Shown: piece by piece, positions 1 to 10,405 of the stretch
Layout of the letters: each line of letters opens with the position of its first letter
Position numbering within the stretch: the first letter of the stretch is position 1
DNA from: Aquabacterium sp. A3
GTDB taxonomy: Bacteria > Pseudomonadota > Gammaproteobacteria > Burkholderiales > Burkholderiaceae_C
DNA length: 64,000 nt
Direction of reading: 5' to 3'
NCBI RefSeq assembly: GCF_038069945.1
Contig: NZ_JBBPEV010000001.1
Coordinates: 2,054,089-2,118,088, forward strand
Program-made: the position numbers and the translations under genes
Notes under the pieces: generated by a model
What the model saw: the letters and a program-made list of their open reading frames with translations, nothing else
Database searches by the model: none
What the model was told of the DNA's origin: nothing

Positions 1-51
1 ACGCCTGAGCCGGCTATCGCCGCGTCAGGCACGGTGCTGCACCATGCTGGC

Positions 52-186
52 TCAGACAGCCAGGCGCTTGCGGCCCTTGGCGCGGCGGGCGTTCAGCACC
101 TTGCGGCCGCCCTTGGTCTTCATGCGCACCAAAAAGCCATGGGTGCGGGCGCGACGGGTCTTGGAGGGTTGGTAGGTACGCTTCAT
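52..186 (-). CDS. rpmH: 50S ribosomal protein L34
   Basis: A 44-residue, very basic protein that begins [18 protein letters not shown] and ends GRKRLAV, matching bacterial L34 over its whole length. L34 is a small, structured component of the large ribosomal subunit. The gene reads leftwards, away from dnaA, as is usual at bacterial origins. rnpA would be expected immediately downstream (left), but the window ends 51 bases beyond the stop codon and I could not find a convincing rnpA start there. The long open frame over the same bases is only a shadow. Confidence 0.97.
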   Translation of the reverse strand: MKRTYQPSKTRRARTHGFLVRMKTKGGRKVLNARRAKGRKRLAV

Positions 187-329
187 GATGATCTTTCACT
201 GAGCCAGCACCTCAACCTTAGGGCCGGCAGAACCCGCGATTACATCAGCTTTTGCACATCAGGTCAACGTGTGTGCGCAAAAACAGGCGCCGGCACCCGG
301 CCAATCGATGCTGATCTCGAACAAAAAAC

Positions 330-399
330 TGTGGATAACCCGGTTCACGAGCGCCCGAAGACGCTTAGAATTCGCCTCCCAAGGAAGGACTTGTCCACA
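330..399. promoter_or_regulatory. DnaA boxes in the rpmH-dnaA intergenic region
   Basis: A perfect consensus DnaA box (TGTGGATAA, the reverse strand of TTATCCACA) lies at 330-338. A one-mismatch box (TTGTCCACA) lies at 391-399, two bases before the dnaA ATG. These are probably used for dnaA autoregulation and may be part of the bipartite origin together with the boxes downstream of dnaA. The rest of 187-401 must carry the divergent rpmH and dnaA promoters, but I saw no strong -35/-10 pair. Confidence 0.75.
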
Positions 400-401
400 A
401 C

Positions 402-1934
402 ATGAGTGCCGCCGAATTGCCCACCACGGGCCCCGCCGAGCTGCCATACCTGTGGCAACGCTGCTGCCAGCGACTGGCCACCGAACTGCCCGAGCAACAG
501 TTCAACACCTGGATCCGTCCCCTGCCAGACGCGCAGGCCAGCGTGCAAGAGGGTGTGACCGTGCTGTGTGTGCGTGTGCCCAACCGCTTCATGCTGGACT
601 GGATCCGCACGCAATACAGCGCCCGGCTGGAAGCCATTCTGGGCGAACTGGTGGATGGTGACGTGCGCCTGGACATCGCCATGGCCCCCCGGGCCGCGCC
701 CACCGGCGTGGCCATGGGCGCTCAGGGCGGTGCGATGCTCCCCACGCGGGCCATGCCCAGCAATGCCCAGCTCAACAGCCCCACCCTGCAACGCCTGATG
801 CCCCACCTGGGTGACCGTGGCGACCGCAGCGCGGCTGGTGAACCGCACGAGCGCCACCCCCTGGGCGGCCAGGGCATGGCCCATGCCCCGGCACCCCGGC
901 ATCAGCTGCCCCAGGTCATGGGCCTGAACCCGGCCCTGACCTTCGACAACCTCGTGCCCGGCCGCGCCAACCAGATGGCCCGCACCGCCGCCCTGCACGT
1001 GGCCGGCAGCCCCGGCCACATGTACAACCCGCTGTTCATCTACGGCGGCGTGGGCCTGGGTAAAACCCACCTGATGAACGCGGTGGGCAACGCCCTGCTG
1101 GCCGACAAGCCCGACGCGCGCATCCTCTACCTGCACGCCGAACAGTTCATCAGCGATGTGGTCAAGAACTACCAGCGCAAGACCTTTGACGAGCTCAAGG
1201 CCAAGTACCACAGCCTCGACCTGCTGCTGATCGACGACGTGCAGTTCTTCGCCGGCAAGGACCGCACCCAGGAAGAGTTCTTCAACGCCTTCGAAGCCCT
1301 GCTGGCCAAGAAGGCACACATCATCATGACGAGCGACACCTACCCCAAGGGGCTCGCCAACATCGATGAGCGACTGACCTCGCGCTTTGATTCGGGCCTG
1401 ACGGTGGCCATCGAGCCCCCCGAGCTGGAAATGCGCGTGGCCATCCTGATCAAAAAGGCCGCACAAGAGGCCATCGAGATGCCCGAAGACGTGGCCTTCT
1501 TCGTGGCCAAGAACGTGCGCGCCAACGTGCGCGAACTAGAAGGCGCCCTCCGCAAGGTGCTGGCGTTTGCCAAGTTCAGCCACAAAGAGATCACCATCCA
1601 CCTGGCCCGTGAGGCCTTGAAAGACCTGCTGTCCATCCAGAACCGGCAGATCTCGGTGGAGAACATCCAGAAAACCGTGGCCGACTTCTACAAGATCAAG
1701 GTGGCCGACATGTACTCCAAGAAGCGCCCCGCCTCGATCGCCAAGCCCCGTCAGATCGCCATGTACCTGGCCAAGGAGCTGACCCAGAAGAGCCTGCCCG
1801 AGATCGGCGAGCTCTTTGGGGGGCGTGACCACACCACGGTGCTGCACGCCTGCCGCAAGATCGCCAGCGACCGGGCCAAAGACAGCGAGCTCAACCAGCA
1901 ACTGCACGTGCTGGAGCAAACGCTGAAAGGCTGA
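402..1934 (+). CDS. dnaA: Chromosomal replication initiator DnaA
   Basis: A 510-residue initiator ATPase that melts the origin. Domain I (about residues 8-85) contains the [22 protein letters not shown] segment in its usual place. It is followed by a long low-complexity Met/Pro/Gly-rich domain II (about 90-165). The AAA+ domain has Walker A GGVGLGKT at 215-222 and Walker B with DD at 278-279. The C-terminal DNA-binding domain carries the signature GRDHTTV at 474-480. The protein is longer than E. coli DnaA (467) because of domain II, which is common in Burkholderiales. The ATG follows directly on a DnaA box. A hairpin terminator lies 12 bases after the stop. Confidence 0.98.
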   Translation: MSAAELPTTGPAELPYLWQRCCQRLATELPEQQFNTWIRPLPDAQASVQEGVTVLCVRVPNRFMLDWIRTQYSARLEAILGELVDGDVRLDIAMAPRAAPTGVAMGAQGGAMLPTRAMPSNAQLNSPTLQRLMPHLGDRGDRSAAGEPHERHPLGGQGMAHAPAPRHQLPQVMGLNPALTFDNLVPGRANQMARTAALHVAGSPGHMYNPLFIYGGVGLGKTHLMNAVGNALLADKPDARILYLHAEQFISDVVKNYQRKTFDELKAKYHSLDLLLIDDVQFFAGKDRTQEEFFNAFEALLAKKAHIIMTSDTYPKGLANIDERLTSRFDSGLTVAIEPPELEMRVAILIKKAAQEAIEMPEDVAFFVAKNVRANVRELEGALRKVLAFAKFSHKEITIHLAREALKDLLSIQNRQISVENIQKTVADFYKIKVADMYSKKRPASIAKPRQIAMYLAKELTQKSLPEIGELFGGRDHTTVLHACRKIASDRAKDSELNQQLHVLEQTLKG

Positions 1935-1946
1935 TGCAGGCATGCC

Positions 1947-1973
1947 AGGAGACCCCAGCGGGTCTCTTTTTTT
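1947..1973 (+). terminator. Rho-independent terminator of dnaA
   Basis: GAGACC (1949-1954) pairs with GGTCTC (1961-1966) around a 6-base loop, extendable by an A-U and a G-U pair. It is followed by an uninterrupted run of seven T. It separates dnaA from dnaN transcriptionally, so dnaN probably has its own promoter in the box-rich spacer. Confidence 0.85.
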
Positions 1974-1995
1974 ACCCCTTGTCAAGGCACAAACT

Positions 1996-2151
1996 TGTGG
2001 ACAAGAAAAGAACAAGCACCCACTTGTCCACAGGCTGAGACCAAAGCGCGAAGTTGTTGTCTGTTGTCCCCATCACGAAGCCGGGTAGCATCCACAGACT
2101 TGTCCGGGTCGTAAATCCTTGATGGATCAGGACAAAATAGCGTTGTGCACA
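1996..2151. other. Candidate replication origin: DnaA-box cluster between dnaA and dnaN
   Basis: The 261-base dnaA-dnaN spacer holds several DnaA-box-like 9-mers: TGTGGACAA at 1996-2004 (reverse strand of TTGTCCACA), TTGTCCACA at 2024-2032 and TTGTGCACA at 2143-2151. There is also a weak GCATCCACA at 2088-2096. The first two form an inverted pair. Between 2100 and 2195 the sequence is more AT-rich than the flanking genes, as expected for an unwinding element. Together with the boxes upstream of dnaA this is the most likely oriC. The promoter of dnaN must also lie here. Confidence 0.65.
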
Positions 2152-2195
2152 GAAAAAGTCGCCCTCTACTACGACGACCAATTTGAAAGATTAAG

Positions 2196-3317
2196 ATGAT
2201 TGTGTTGAAAGCAGCCCAGGAAAAAATCCTCGCCGCCCTGCAGTCCGTGGGCGGCATCGTGGAGCGGCGCCACACACTGCCCATCCTGGCCAACGTCCTG
2301 ATCCGCAAAAACGGCCCCGCGCTGGAGCTCATCACCAGCGACCTGGAAATCCAGATCCGCACCACGGCCCAGCTCGATGGTGACGACGGCAGCTACGCCA
2401 CCACCGTGGGCGCCAAAAAGCTGGGCGACATCCTCAAGAGCCTGCCGGCGGACCAGACCGTGTCGCTGACGGCCAACCAGAACAAGCTCACCCTGCAAGG
2501 CGGCAAAAGCCGCTTCACGCTGCAAACGCTGCCCGCCGAAGACTTCCCCCTGGTGCAAGAGGCCGCCGACTTCGGCCCCGCCTTCAGCGTGCCTCAGAAG
2601 ACCCTGAAGATGCTGATCGGCCAGGTGCACTTCGCCATGGCCGTGCACGACATCCGCTACTACCTCAACGGCATCCTGTTCGTGGCAGAAGGCAACACCC
2701 TGACCCTGGTGGCCACCGACGGACACCGCCTGGCGCTGTCTCAGGCCACGCTGGAGGTCGAAATGCCCAAGCAAGAGGTCATCCTGCCCCGCAAGACCGT
2801 TTTGGAGCTCATGCGGCTTCTGAAGGACGATGGCAAGGGCGAAGAAGAACAGCTCATCGAGATGCGCTTTGCCGGCAACCAGGCCAAGTTCAGCTTCGGC
2901 GGCCTGGAGTTCGTCACCAAGCTGGTCGAGGGCAAGTTCCCCGACTACAACCGCGTCATCCCCAAGAACCACAAGCACCACATCACCCTGGGCCGCACCA
3001 CCTTGCTGGCCAGCCTGCAGCGGGCCGCCATCCTCACGTCGGACAAGTTCAAGGGCGTGCGCCTGAACATCGCGCCCGGCCTGATGAGCATCGCGTCGAG
3101 CAACGCCGAGCAGGAAGAGGCCAAGGAAGACATCGAAATCGACTACGGTGGCGACAGCTTCGAGATCGGCTTCAACGTGAGCTACCTGATGGACGTGCTG
3201 TCCAACATGAGCCAGGAGATGGTGACCGTGTCGCTGCAAGACGCCAACAGCTCGGCCCTGATCACCAACCCCGAGTACGAAGGCTTCAAGTACGTGGTGA
3301 TGCCGATGCGGATTTGA
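2196..3317 (+). CDS. dnaN: DNA polymerase III sliding clamp (beta subunit)
   Basis: A 373-residue beta clamp (E. coli 366). It starts MIVLKAAQEKILAAL and ends with the conserved YVVMPMRI tail, which forms part of the partner-binding pocket. Three repeated clamp folds span the chain and form a ring-shaped dimer that tethers polymerase to DNA. The LPILANVLI segment near residue 28 and the VATDGHRLA segment near 173 are family hallmarks. It sits in the usual place after dnaA. A strong hairpin follows the stop codon. Confidence 0.98.
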   Translation: MIVLKAAQEKILAALQSVGGIVERRHTLPILANVLIRKNGPALELITSDLEIQIRTTAQLDGDDGSYATTVGAKKLGDILKSLPADQTVSLTANQNKLTLQGGKSRFTLQTLPAEDFPLVQEAADFGPAFSVPQKTLKMLIGQVHFAMAVHDIRYYLNGILFVAEGNTLTLVATDGHRLALSQATLEVEMPKQEVILPRKTVLELMRLLKDDGKGEEEQLIEMRFAGNQAKFSFGGLEFVTKLVEGKFPDYNRVIPKNHKHHITLGRTTLLASLQRAAILTSDKFKGVRLNIAPGLMSIASSNAEQEEAKEDIEIDYGGDSFEIGFNVSYLMDVLSNMSQEMVTVSLQDANSSALITNPEYEGFKYVVMPMRI

Positions 3318-3333
3318 TCAGGGCACGCCGGCT

Positions 3334-3357
3334 GGCCCCCACGCGATCGTGGGGGCC
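3334..3357. terminator. Strong palindromic hairpin after dnaN
   Basis: A perfect 10-bp stem, GGCCCCCACG (3334-3343) with CGTGGGGGCC (3348-3357), and loop CGAT, 16 bases after the dnaN stop. No T-run follows, so it is either a poor intrinsic terminator or an mRNA 3'-end stabiliser. Confidence 0.6.
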
Positions 3358-3443
3358 GAGCAGACCTTGACCTACCCTGGTGGGGGATGTCCCGGCCAGG
3401 GTATTTTTTTACATTGGGGGCCATGATTTCTGGAGAAACCGTC

Positions 3444-4118
3444 ATGTCCACCCTCACCACCGCCATCCGAACCCTGCTGGGTGCCACCACCCTGGGCTTG
3501 GCCGCCACCAGCGCCCACGCCGTGCTGGAAGTGCCCAGCAACACGCTGACCTTCAACTTCTACGCCGACTGTCTGGACTGCACCATCAACGCCCCGGAAG
3601 GTGCTCCGGCGGCCGTGCTGGTGCTGGAGAACTACGTGCCCGGTGACGCGCTGAGCATGGACAACTTCGGCGAGCACTTTGTGAGCTTCAGTTACGCCGG
3701 CTCGGACATCGTGGCAGGCTTCAGCCTCACGAAGACCACCTACGATTGGGGCTGGGGCCCGGAAGTGGGCGTGGACTTCACGGTCTATCGGCCGGAGGGC
3801 GTTGAATCACGCGCCACCAGCGTGTCGTACTTCTCTGGCGCCCTGGGTGTGAACGATGGCCCTTACGACTTCCTGATCGACTGGGACGACGGCCTGCGCT
3901 TCACTTCATCAGCCAGCCCGTTTGCCGATGGCAGCAACTGGTATATGTGCAGCGTTGGCACCGAAGGTGGCTACTACCGTGGTACCTGCTCGCACCTGTT
4001 CAACCAGGATTACGGCATCGGGCAGTGGAATTCACCCAGCGCCGTGCCTGAGCCTGCCACCTGGGCTTTGGTGGGTTTGGGCTTGGCGGTGGTGGGGGTG
4101 TCGGTGCGGCGGCGATAA
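3444..4118 (+). CDS. PEP-CTERM exosortase-substrate protein 1
   Basis: A 224-residue secreted protein of unknown function. It has an N-terminal signal peptide (MSTLTTAIRTLLGATTLGLA, cleavage probably after AHA near residue 26). Its C-terminus is a classic PEP-CTERM tripartite signal: VPEPATWALVGLG, then a hydrophobic stretch and a terminal RRR. Such proteins are sorted by exosortase EpsH/XrtA-type systems in bacteria that make extracellular polysaccharide. I chose the ATG at 3444 because GGAGA precedes it at 3432-3436 and because the longer frame (from 3387) would put 19 unlike residues before the signal peptide. Four cysteines fall in two pairs, which would suit disulfides. Confidence 0.85.
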   Translation: MSTLTTAIRTLLGATTLGLAATSAHAVLEVPSNTLTFNFYADCLDCTINAPEGAPAAVLVLENYVPGDALSMDNFGEHFVSFSYAGSDIVAGFSLTKTTYDWGWGPEVGVDFTVYRPEGVESRATSVSYFSGALGVNDGPYDFLIDWDDGLRFTSSASPFADGSNWYMCSVGTEGGYYRGTCSHLFNQDYGIGQWNSPSAVPEPATWALVGLGLAVVGVSVRRR

Positions 4119-4303
4119 AGCTGATCGCTTAGACCGTCAACCATTGACTGTAATGGCCCTTAGGGGCCCATTGTTCATGGGGACCCGTGGTGAACCCAAG
4201 GGTGATAAAGCGAGCATTACCGGACTGCTCAGACAGACGGATGATGGATGTGATCCGATTTTTGCGTTAGCCTCTCATCATCAAATATTCAGGAGGCTCG
4301 CTC

Positions 4304-5305
4304 ATGCGCTCGCTCAAATTGGTCACGACCTTGTGTTCTTTGTTTGCATGTTCGTCGTTTGCACACGCTGCAGTTCCAGTCATCAGTGCTTCGGCAACGG
4401 TGGCGAATTTTGGTTATCGCCTCATCGACTTGAATCCTGATGATGATGTCACTCCATGGATTAAGTTTGATAATTCTGGAACATCAGAACTGTATGTTTC
4501 AGTAAAAGATGACGATTACAAGACCATCGAAGATGTGAGGACGTTCGATGAGGATGCTCGATTGTTTGGAGATTATTCCGCCAGCTTGACCAGCGCTGAC
4601 GGCGTAGCGAGCGCAAGCATCGGACCTTCTGAACATGGCAGTTCGATTCAAATTGATGCACCGAGATTAATTGGTTCGCTTCAGTCAACAGTTGACCGTG
4701 AGAATTCTTTAATCAATTCGTCAACTGGTTCTTCCTATTACCTAAGGTCAGATTTTTCAGGAATGGAAAGACTGCCCAACTACGCAGGATTTATCGGATT
4801 TGTGTTGTCCCCGAACACAGCAGTTGTGCTTGAGGGAACTGCAAATTACCATCTTAATGCGGACTGGGACGCCTTGAACAGTTCGGTTTATCCATCCAGT
4901 GATGGATGGGAAGATACAGGTATATATTATTCATATAATTCGTCAATCAGAGTAAATACTGGAGGATGGGCTTATGCAGAATGGGCAGATAAGTCATTTC
5001 CATTTCCTGGTGAAGAATATTATGATACAGATAGTGGGTCAAATTATGTTGACATTTACGATCGTTCGAAAAGAACCATCGAAAAATCAGAGTACTTTTC
5101 TTTGAAAATTGAAAACAATACCGATCTGGAATCGATGAAGTATTACGGTGTCAGTACTCATGTATCACTGGTCAGTAGCGTGCATGCAAGCAAGACTTAT
5201 GTGCCCGCCATCCCCGAGCCATCCACGTTAGCGCTGACGCTACTGGGCCTCGGCGGTTTGGCCTCGGCCGTGCGCCGTCAGCAACGTCGGTCCACCCCGC
5301 ACTGA
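4304..5305 (+). CDS. PEP-CTERM exosortase-substrate protein 2, AT-rich
   Basis: A 333-residue secreted protein. It has a signal peptide (MRSLKLVTTLCSLFACSSFAHA) and a C-terminal PEP-CTERM signal (IPEPSTLALTLLGLGGL then AVRRQQRR). The body is rich in Ser, Tyr, Asp and Asn and has no domain I recognise. It may be a choice-of-anchor or beta-sandwich surface protein. The start is secured by AGGAGG at 4291-4296. Base composition is very unlike the neighbours: most of 4380-5170 is visibly AT-rich with many AT-ending codons, and only the last 90 bases (the sorting signal) return to local composition. This suggests acquisition of the ectodomain by transfer or recombination. Confidence 0.8.
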   Translation: MRSLKLVTTLCSLFACSSFAHAAVPVISASATVANFGYRLIDLNPDDDVTPWIKFDNSGTSELYVSVKDDDYKTIEDVRTFDEDARLFGDYSASLTSADGVASASIGPSEHGSSIQIDAPRLIGSLQSTVDRENSLINSSTGSSYYLRSDFSGMERLPNYAGFIGFVLSPNTAVVLEGTANYHLNADWDALNSSVYPSSDGWEDTGIYYSYNSSIRVNTGGWAYAEWADKSFPFPGEEYYDTDSGSNYVDIYDRSKRTIEKSEYFSLKIENNTDLESMKYYGVSTHVSLVSSVHASKTYVPAIPEPSTLALTLLGLGGLASAVRRQQRRSTPH

Positions 5306-5343
5306 CCGCGGTCAGAACCCACGGCCAAAGCCGTTAAAATCCC

Positions 5344-7933
<2,590 letters not shown>

Positions 7934-8004
7934 TGTTGTCGGGTGACACGGAAAGTGAAAAACGTGCCATGTTAGTGAAAAGTGACTGACGCAGTTACTG
8001 AAAA
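7934..8004 (+). repeat. Left end of the element: terminal repeat and three transposase-site-like repeats
   Basis: The terminal TGTCGGGTGACAC is at 7937-7949. Repeats are AGTGAAAA at 7954-7961, AGTGAAAA at 7974-7981 and ACTGAAAA at 7997-8004. Spacings of 20 and 23 bases place them roughly on one face of the helix. The same terminal sequence and repeats occur inverted at the right end. Confidence 0.75.
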
Positions 8005-8028
8005 AAACTGACAGGCCGTGAAGGACGA

Positions 8029-8051
8029 AACGCCCGGACATGCCGGGTGTT
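8029..8051. terminator. Hairpin at the 3' end of the PIN-like gene
   Basis: A 9-bp stem (AACGCCCGG with CCGGGTGTT, one G-U pair) around a 5-base loop. It overlaps the stop codon of the leftward gene at 8050. It resembles, in stem and loop sequence, the terminator at 16465-16486, so it could act on transcripts in either direction. Confidence 0.55.
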
Positions 8052-9108
8052 AAGTCGGCCTCAACTCTTCATAGGCATTCGTGTCGCGAACCACGTCTTC
8101 GACGTAGGCCAGGCATGCCTCGACATCCGCACGTACGAAGCAGCCGAACTGCTCAACAAGCCCCAGGTCGGGCCTGTTCACTAGCGTGCACAACGGGCCT
8201 TCGGTGAAGAAGGCGTCGCAATAGGCCAGGGCCGCACAAGCGTGCTGGAAATCGAACAGGTCATTGGCCTTCAGCGCCTGTCCCTTGTTCCATCGCACGG
8301 CCGCATGCAGGGTAACGTTGATGTGCAGCGTGCGCATGGCTTTTCGGCCGACCTCCGTTCCAAAGGCGCCTATCAGGAACGCTAGGCACTGTCGATTGAC
8401 CTCCGCGCGCTCCGGTGTTCCTTCTTTGGGCAAGGGGCCGGCCTCGGGCGGCAATGTGGGCTCCAGGATGGTGGCCAGTTGACCGGCATAGAGGTCCAGG
8501 ACGCCGACCAGTTCATGCTGGTAGGCAGTCTTCATGTTTTTGAGGCTGTCTGCATGGGCGCGGATCTGCTCGTTCACTCGGCCAGTGGTCTCGCGAAAGT
8601 TCAGCGGGTCGGCATGCACGAACTTGTCGCCGAGCATGTCACACACCTGGATCAGCGTGACGTCTTCCCACATGTGGTCGAAAAAGGCTTTGCGGATGGC
8701 CAGGCTGGTGGCTGGGTCGAAGGCCATCGACACCGGATCGACGAAGCCCATCACATAGGCGGGCTTGGACCACACCAGCTCGCGCAGCGGATCGACCGCC
8801 TCCGTCGTTCGGGCCGCATGCACGTAATGCGCGATTTCGGTGCCGACGCGCATGTCGTAAGTGAGGAGGGTGGCCCCCAGGCTAAGTTCGCTGACCAGGT
8901 CGGCAGTGGCAGCGCGCGACCGCGGATCGGTCTGCTTGAACATCTCTAGAAAGGTGCTGTCGGTGATCGGGCAAAACACCCGACCCGCTGCCACGGCGCG
9001 GCGCAAGGTACGCAGGAGATCCATCATCGCCCCAGGCGTGTCGTAACGCGCTGCATCCCGCAAACCTATCCAGAATCGCAGGTCCAGGTACACCGCTTTG
9101 CGGGTCAT
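8050..9108 (-). CDS. Putative PIN-like nuclease-domain protein
   Basis: About 352 residues from the chosen ATG, which directly precedes the conserved-looking start RKAVYLDLRFWIGLRDA. This is a PIN-like first strand with an acidic residue. Near the C-terminus, NDLFDFQHACAALAYCDAFFTE is typical of the last two acidic positions of PIN-like domains, where the chain returns to the metal site. PIN domains usually cut RNA, so a role as toxin or defence effector is plausible. The middle is helical and unrecognised. Earlier in-frame starts exist (9216, 9237), and none of the starts has a clear ribosome-binding site. It is the outermost cargo gene at the left end of the element, transcribed outwards. 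The assignment is by motif only. Confidence 0.6.
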   Translation of the reverse strand: MTRKAVYLDLRFWIGLRDAARYDTPGAMMDLLRTLRRAVAAGRVFCPITDSTFLEMFKQTDPRSRAATADLVSELSLGATLLTYDMRVGTEIAHYVHAARTTEAVDPLRELVWSKPAYVMGFVDPVSMAFDPATSLAIRKAFFDHMWEDVTLIQVCDMLGDKFVHADPLNFRETTGRVNEQIRAHADSLKNMKTAYQHELVGVLDLYAGQLATILEPTLPPEAGPLPKEGTPERAEVNRQCLAFLIGAFGTEVGRKAMRTLHINVTLHAAVRWNKGQALKANDLFDFQHACAALAYCDAFFTEGPLCTLVNRPDLGLVEQFGCFVRADVEACLAYVEDVVRDTNAYEELRPT

Positions 9109-9424
9109 TAGACTGCGCCCGAAGGCGTGGACGCGCCGGCGCCGATGCTGCTCAAAGCTGACTTCGGGCGAGGCACGGTGCTGATCGATGGACGAGCCGA
9201 TCTTGTGCGGATTCATACTTGATGCCGGGATACGCATGGGCCGCCGGGCTGCCCAGATCAGGAGGCGTACTGGCCATGAGACACGATCTTGCCACTTTCT
9301 TCATGTCAGGCGCCTCGCGTTGCACGCCGAGCGGAGTTGGCACAGGCACTCTCCGCCACGCGGCTGGCTACCTTGAACGCCGGTTGGCGGCTGGACAGGC
9401 GGGTAGAAGCAGCCCGACGCTGCT

Positions 9425-10240
9425 ATGTCGAGTGCGACAATCGACAAAACAGAAGATGTTGACGAAAACTATTTGAGCCACGCTATGAATGATGACTCTC
9501 AATCGCGATCTGTTTCCGCAGCAATCGCTACAGAGGTTTACTCTGATGCCGTGGCACCAGCGATGCGCGAGTTCGCAAAAATCGGCGTTGATGCCGTCAA
9601 GGTACTCCGTCTTGCGCTCTTCCCGCTCCAGTACGGAGCGGCGATGCAAGACCGTTTAGCTCGACGTATTGAGCACTCTCTTGAAGCTGTTCCGCCTGCT
9701 CGTCGGATTGCGCCTCCGGACTCCATCATGCTTCCTGTGGCAGAGCGTTTGCGATATCAAGAAGACGGCAACCCTATCGCTGACCTGTACGTCAATCTGC
9801 TTGCTAGGGCAATGGATAAGGAGCGCATCGGTGAAGCCCATCCTGCCTTCGTCCACATCATTGGTCAGTTGGCACCCGATGAAGTGCTTTTTCTTACCCA
9901 ACTGTTTGATCTACGGGATCACATCTACTTGCGAGAAGGACAACAGAGCCCTGGAATGTTGAAGCAGGAGGGGCTGGTAAGGTTGCGCCAGATTTATGGC
10001 GAGTCCGATTTCTACGAATCTCTTGCAAGCGCACTTGTCGAACCCGAAGCCCTCGCCCAGCCAGAGTTGTTCTCAACATTTCTTTCGCACTTGGTAACGC
10101 TCGGGGTGGTGGAATACACCAACAAGCCGGAGCAGGCACTAGAGAAGATAAATCGCTCGATCTTGGGCTACGAGATGCACTACATCCGGCTTAGTCAATT
10201 TGGGCGGCTTTTTTGCGGTGCTTGTTTAAACGCCTCGTAA
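9425..10240 (+). CDS. Abi-alpha (DUF4393) abortive-infection family protein
   Basis: A 271-residue protein without signal peptide. The central part, APPDSIMLPVAERLRYQEDG, then LYVNLLARAMD and HPAFVHIIGQLAPDEVLFL, matches the pattern of the Abi-alpha / DUF4393 family, named from an abortive-infection phage-resistance protein. The mechanism is not known to me. The N-terminal 60 residues are polar and variable. The start could also be the ATG at 9485. It lies alone on the plus strand between the PIN-like gene and the phospholipase operon, inside the mobile element, which supports a defence role. Confidence 0.7.
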   Translation: MSSATIDKTEDVDENYLSHAMNDDSQSRSVSAAIATEVYSDAVAPAMREFAKIGVDAVKVLRLALFPLQYGAAMQDRLARRIEHSLEAVPPARRIAPPDSIMLPVAERLRYQEDGNPIADLYVNLLARAMDKERIGEAHPAFVHIIGQLAPDEVLFLTQLFDLRDHIYLREGQQSPGMLKQEGLVRLRQIYGESDFYESLASALVEPEALAQPELFSTFLSHLVTLGVVEYTNKPEQALEKINRSILGYEMHYIRLSQFGRLFCGACLNAS

Positions 10241-10246
10241 GGGATT

Positions 10247-10302
10247 GGGGCGGCACCCGTGTTGCGCCCAATAGACGTTCTATTGATGCAACATGCCGCC
10301 CC
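10247..10302. terminator. Long imperfect hairpin between convergent genes
   Basis: Three stacked stems: GGGGCGGCA (10247-10255) with TGCCGCCCC (10294-10302), TGTTGC (10260-10265) with GCAACA (10288-10293), and CAATAGA (10269-10275) with TCTATTG (10279-10285) around loop CGT. That is 22 pairs in 56 bases, with asymmetric bulges of 4 and 3/2 bases. It starts 7 bases after the Abi-alpha stop and lies before the end of the convergent patatin gene, so it is probably a bidirectional transcript end. A small structured RNA cannot be excluded. Confidence 0.55.
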
Positions 10303-10405
10303 CACGGCATCTTCCCACCCTCCTACAACCGCCAGCTTCCTGCACTGGGAGGGCATTACGACGAGGCGCATTCGCCATGCCTAATCTTGCCTCTGAAAAT
10401 GCCGC

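Noticed and set aside
1..51. rnpA (RNase P protein) start downstream of rpmH
   Set aside because: The visible frames either stop within a few codons or lack an rnpA-like start. The gene may begin outside the window.
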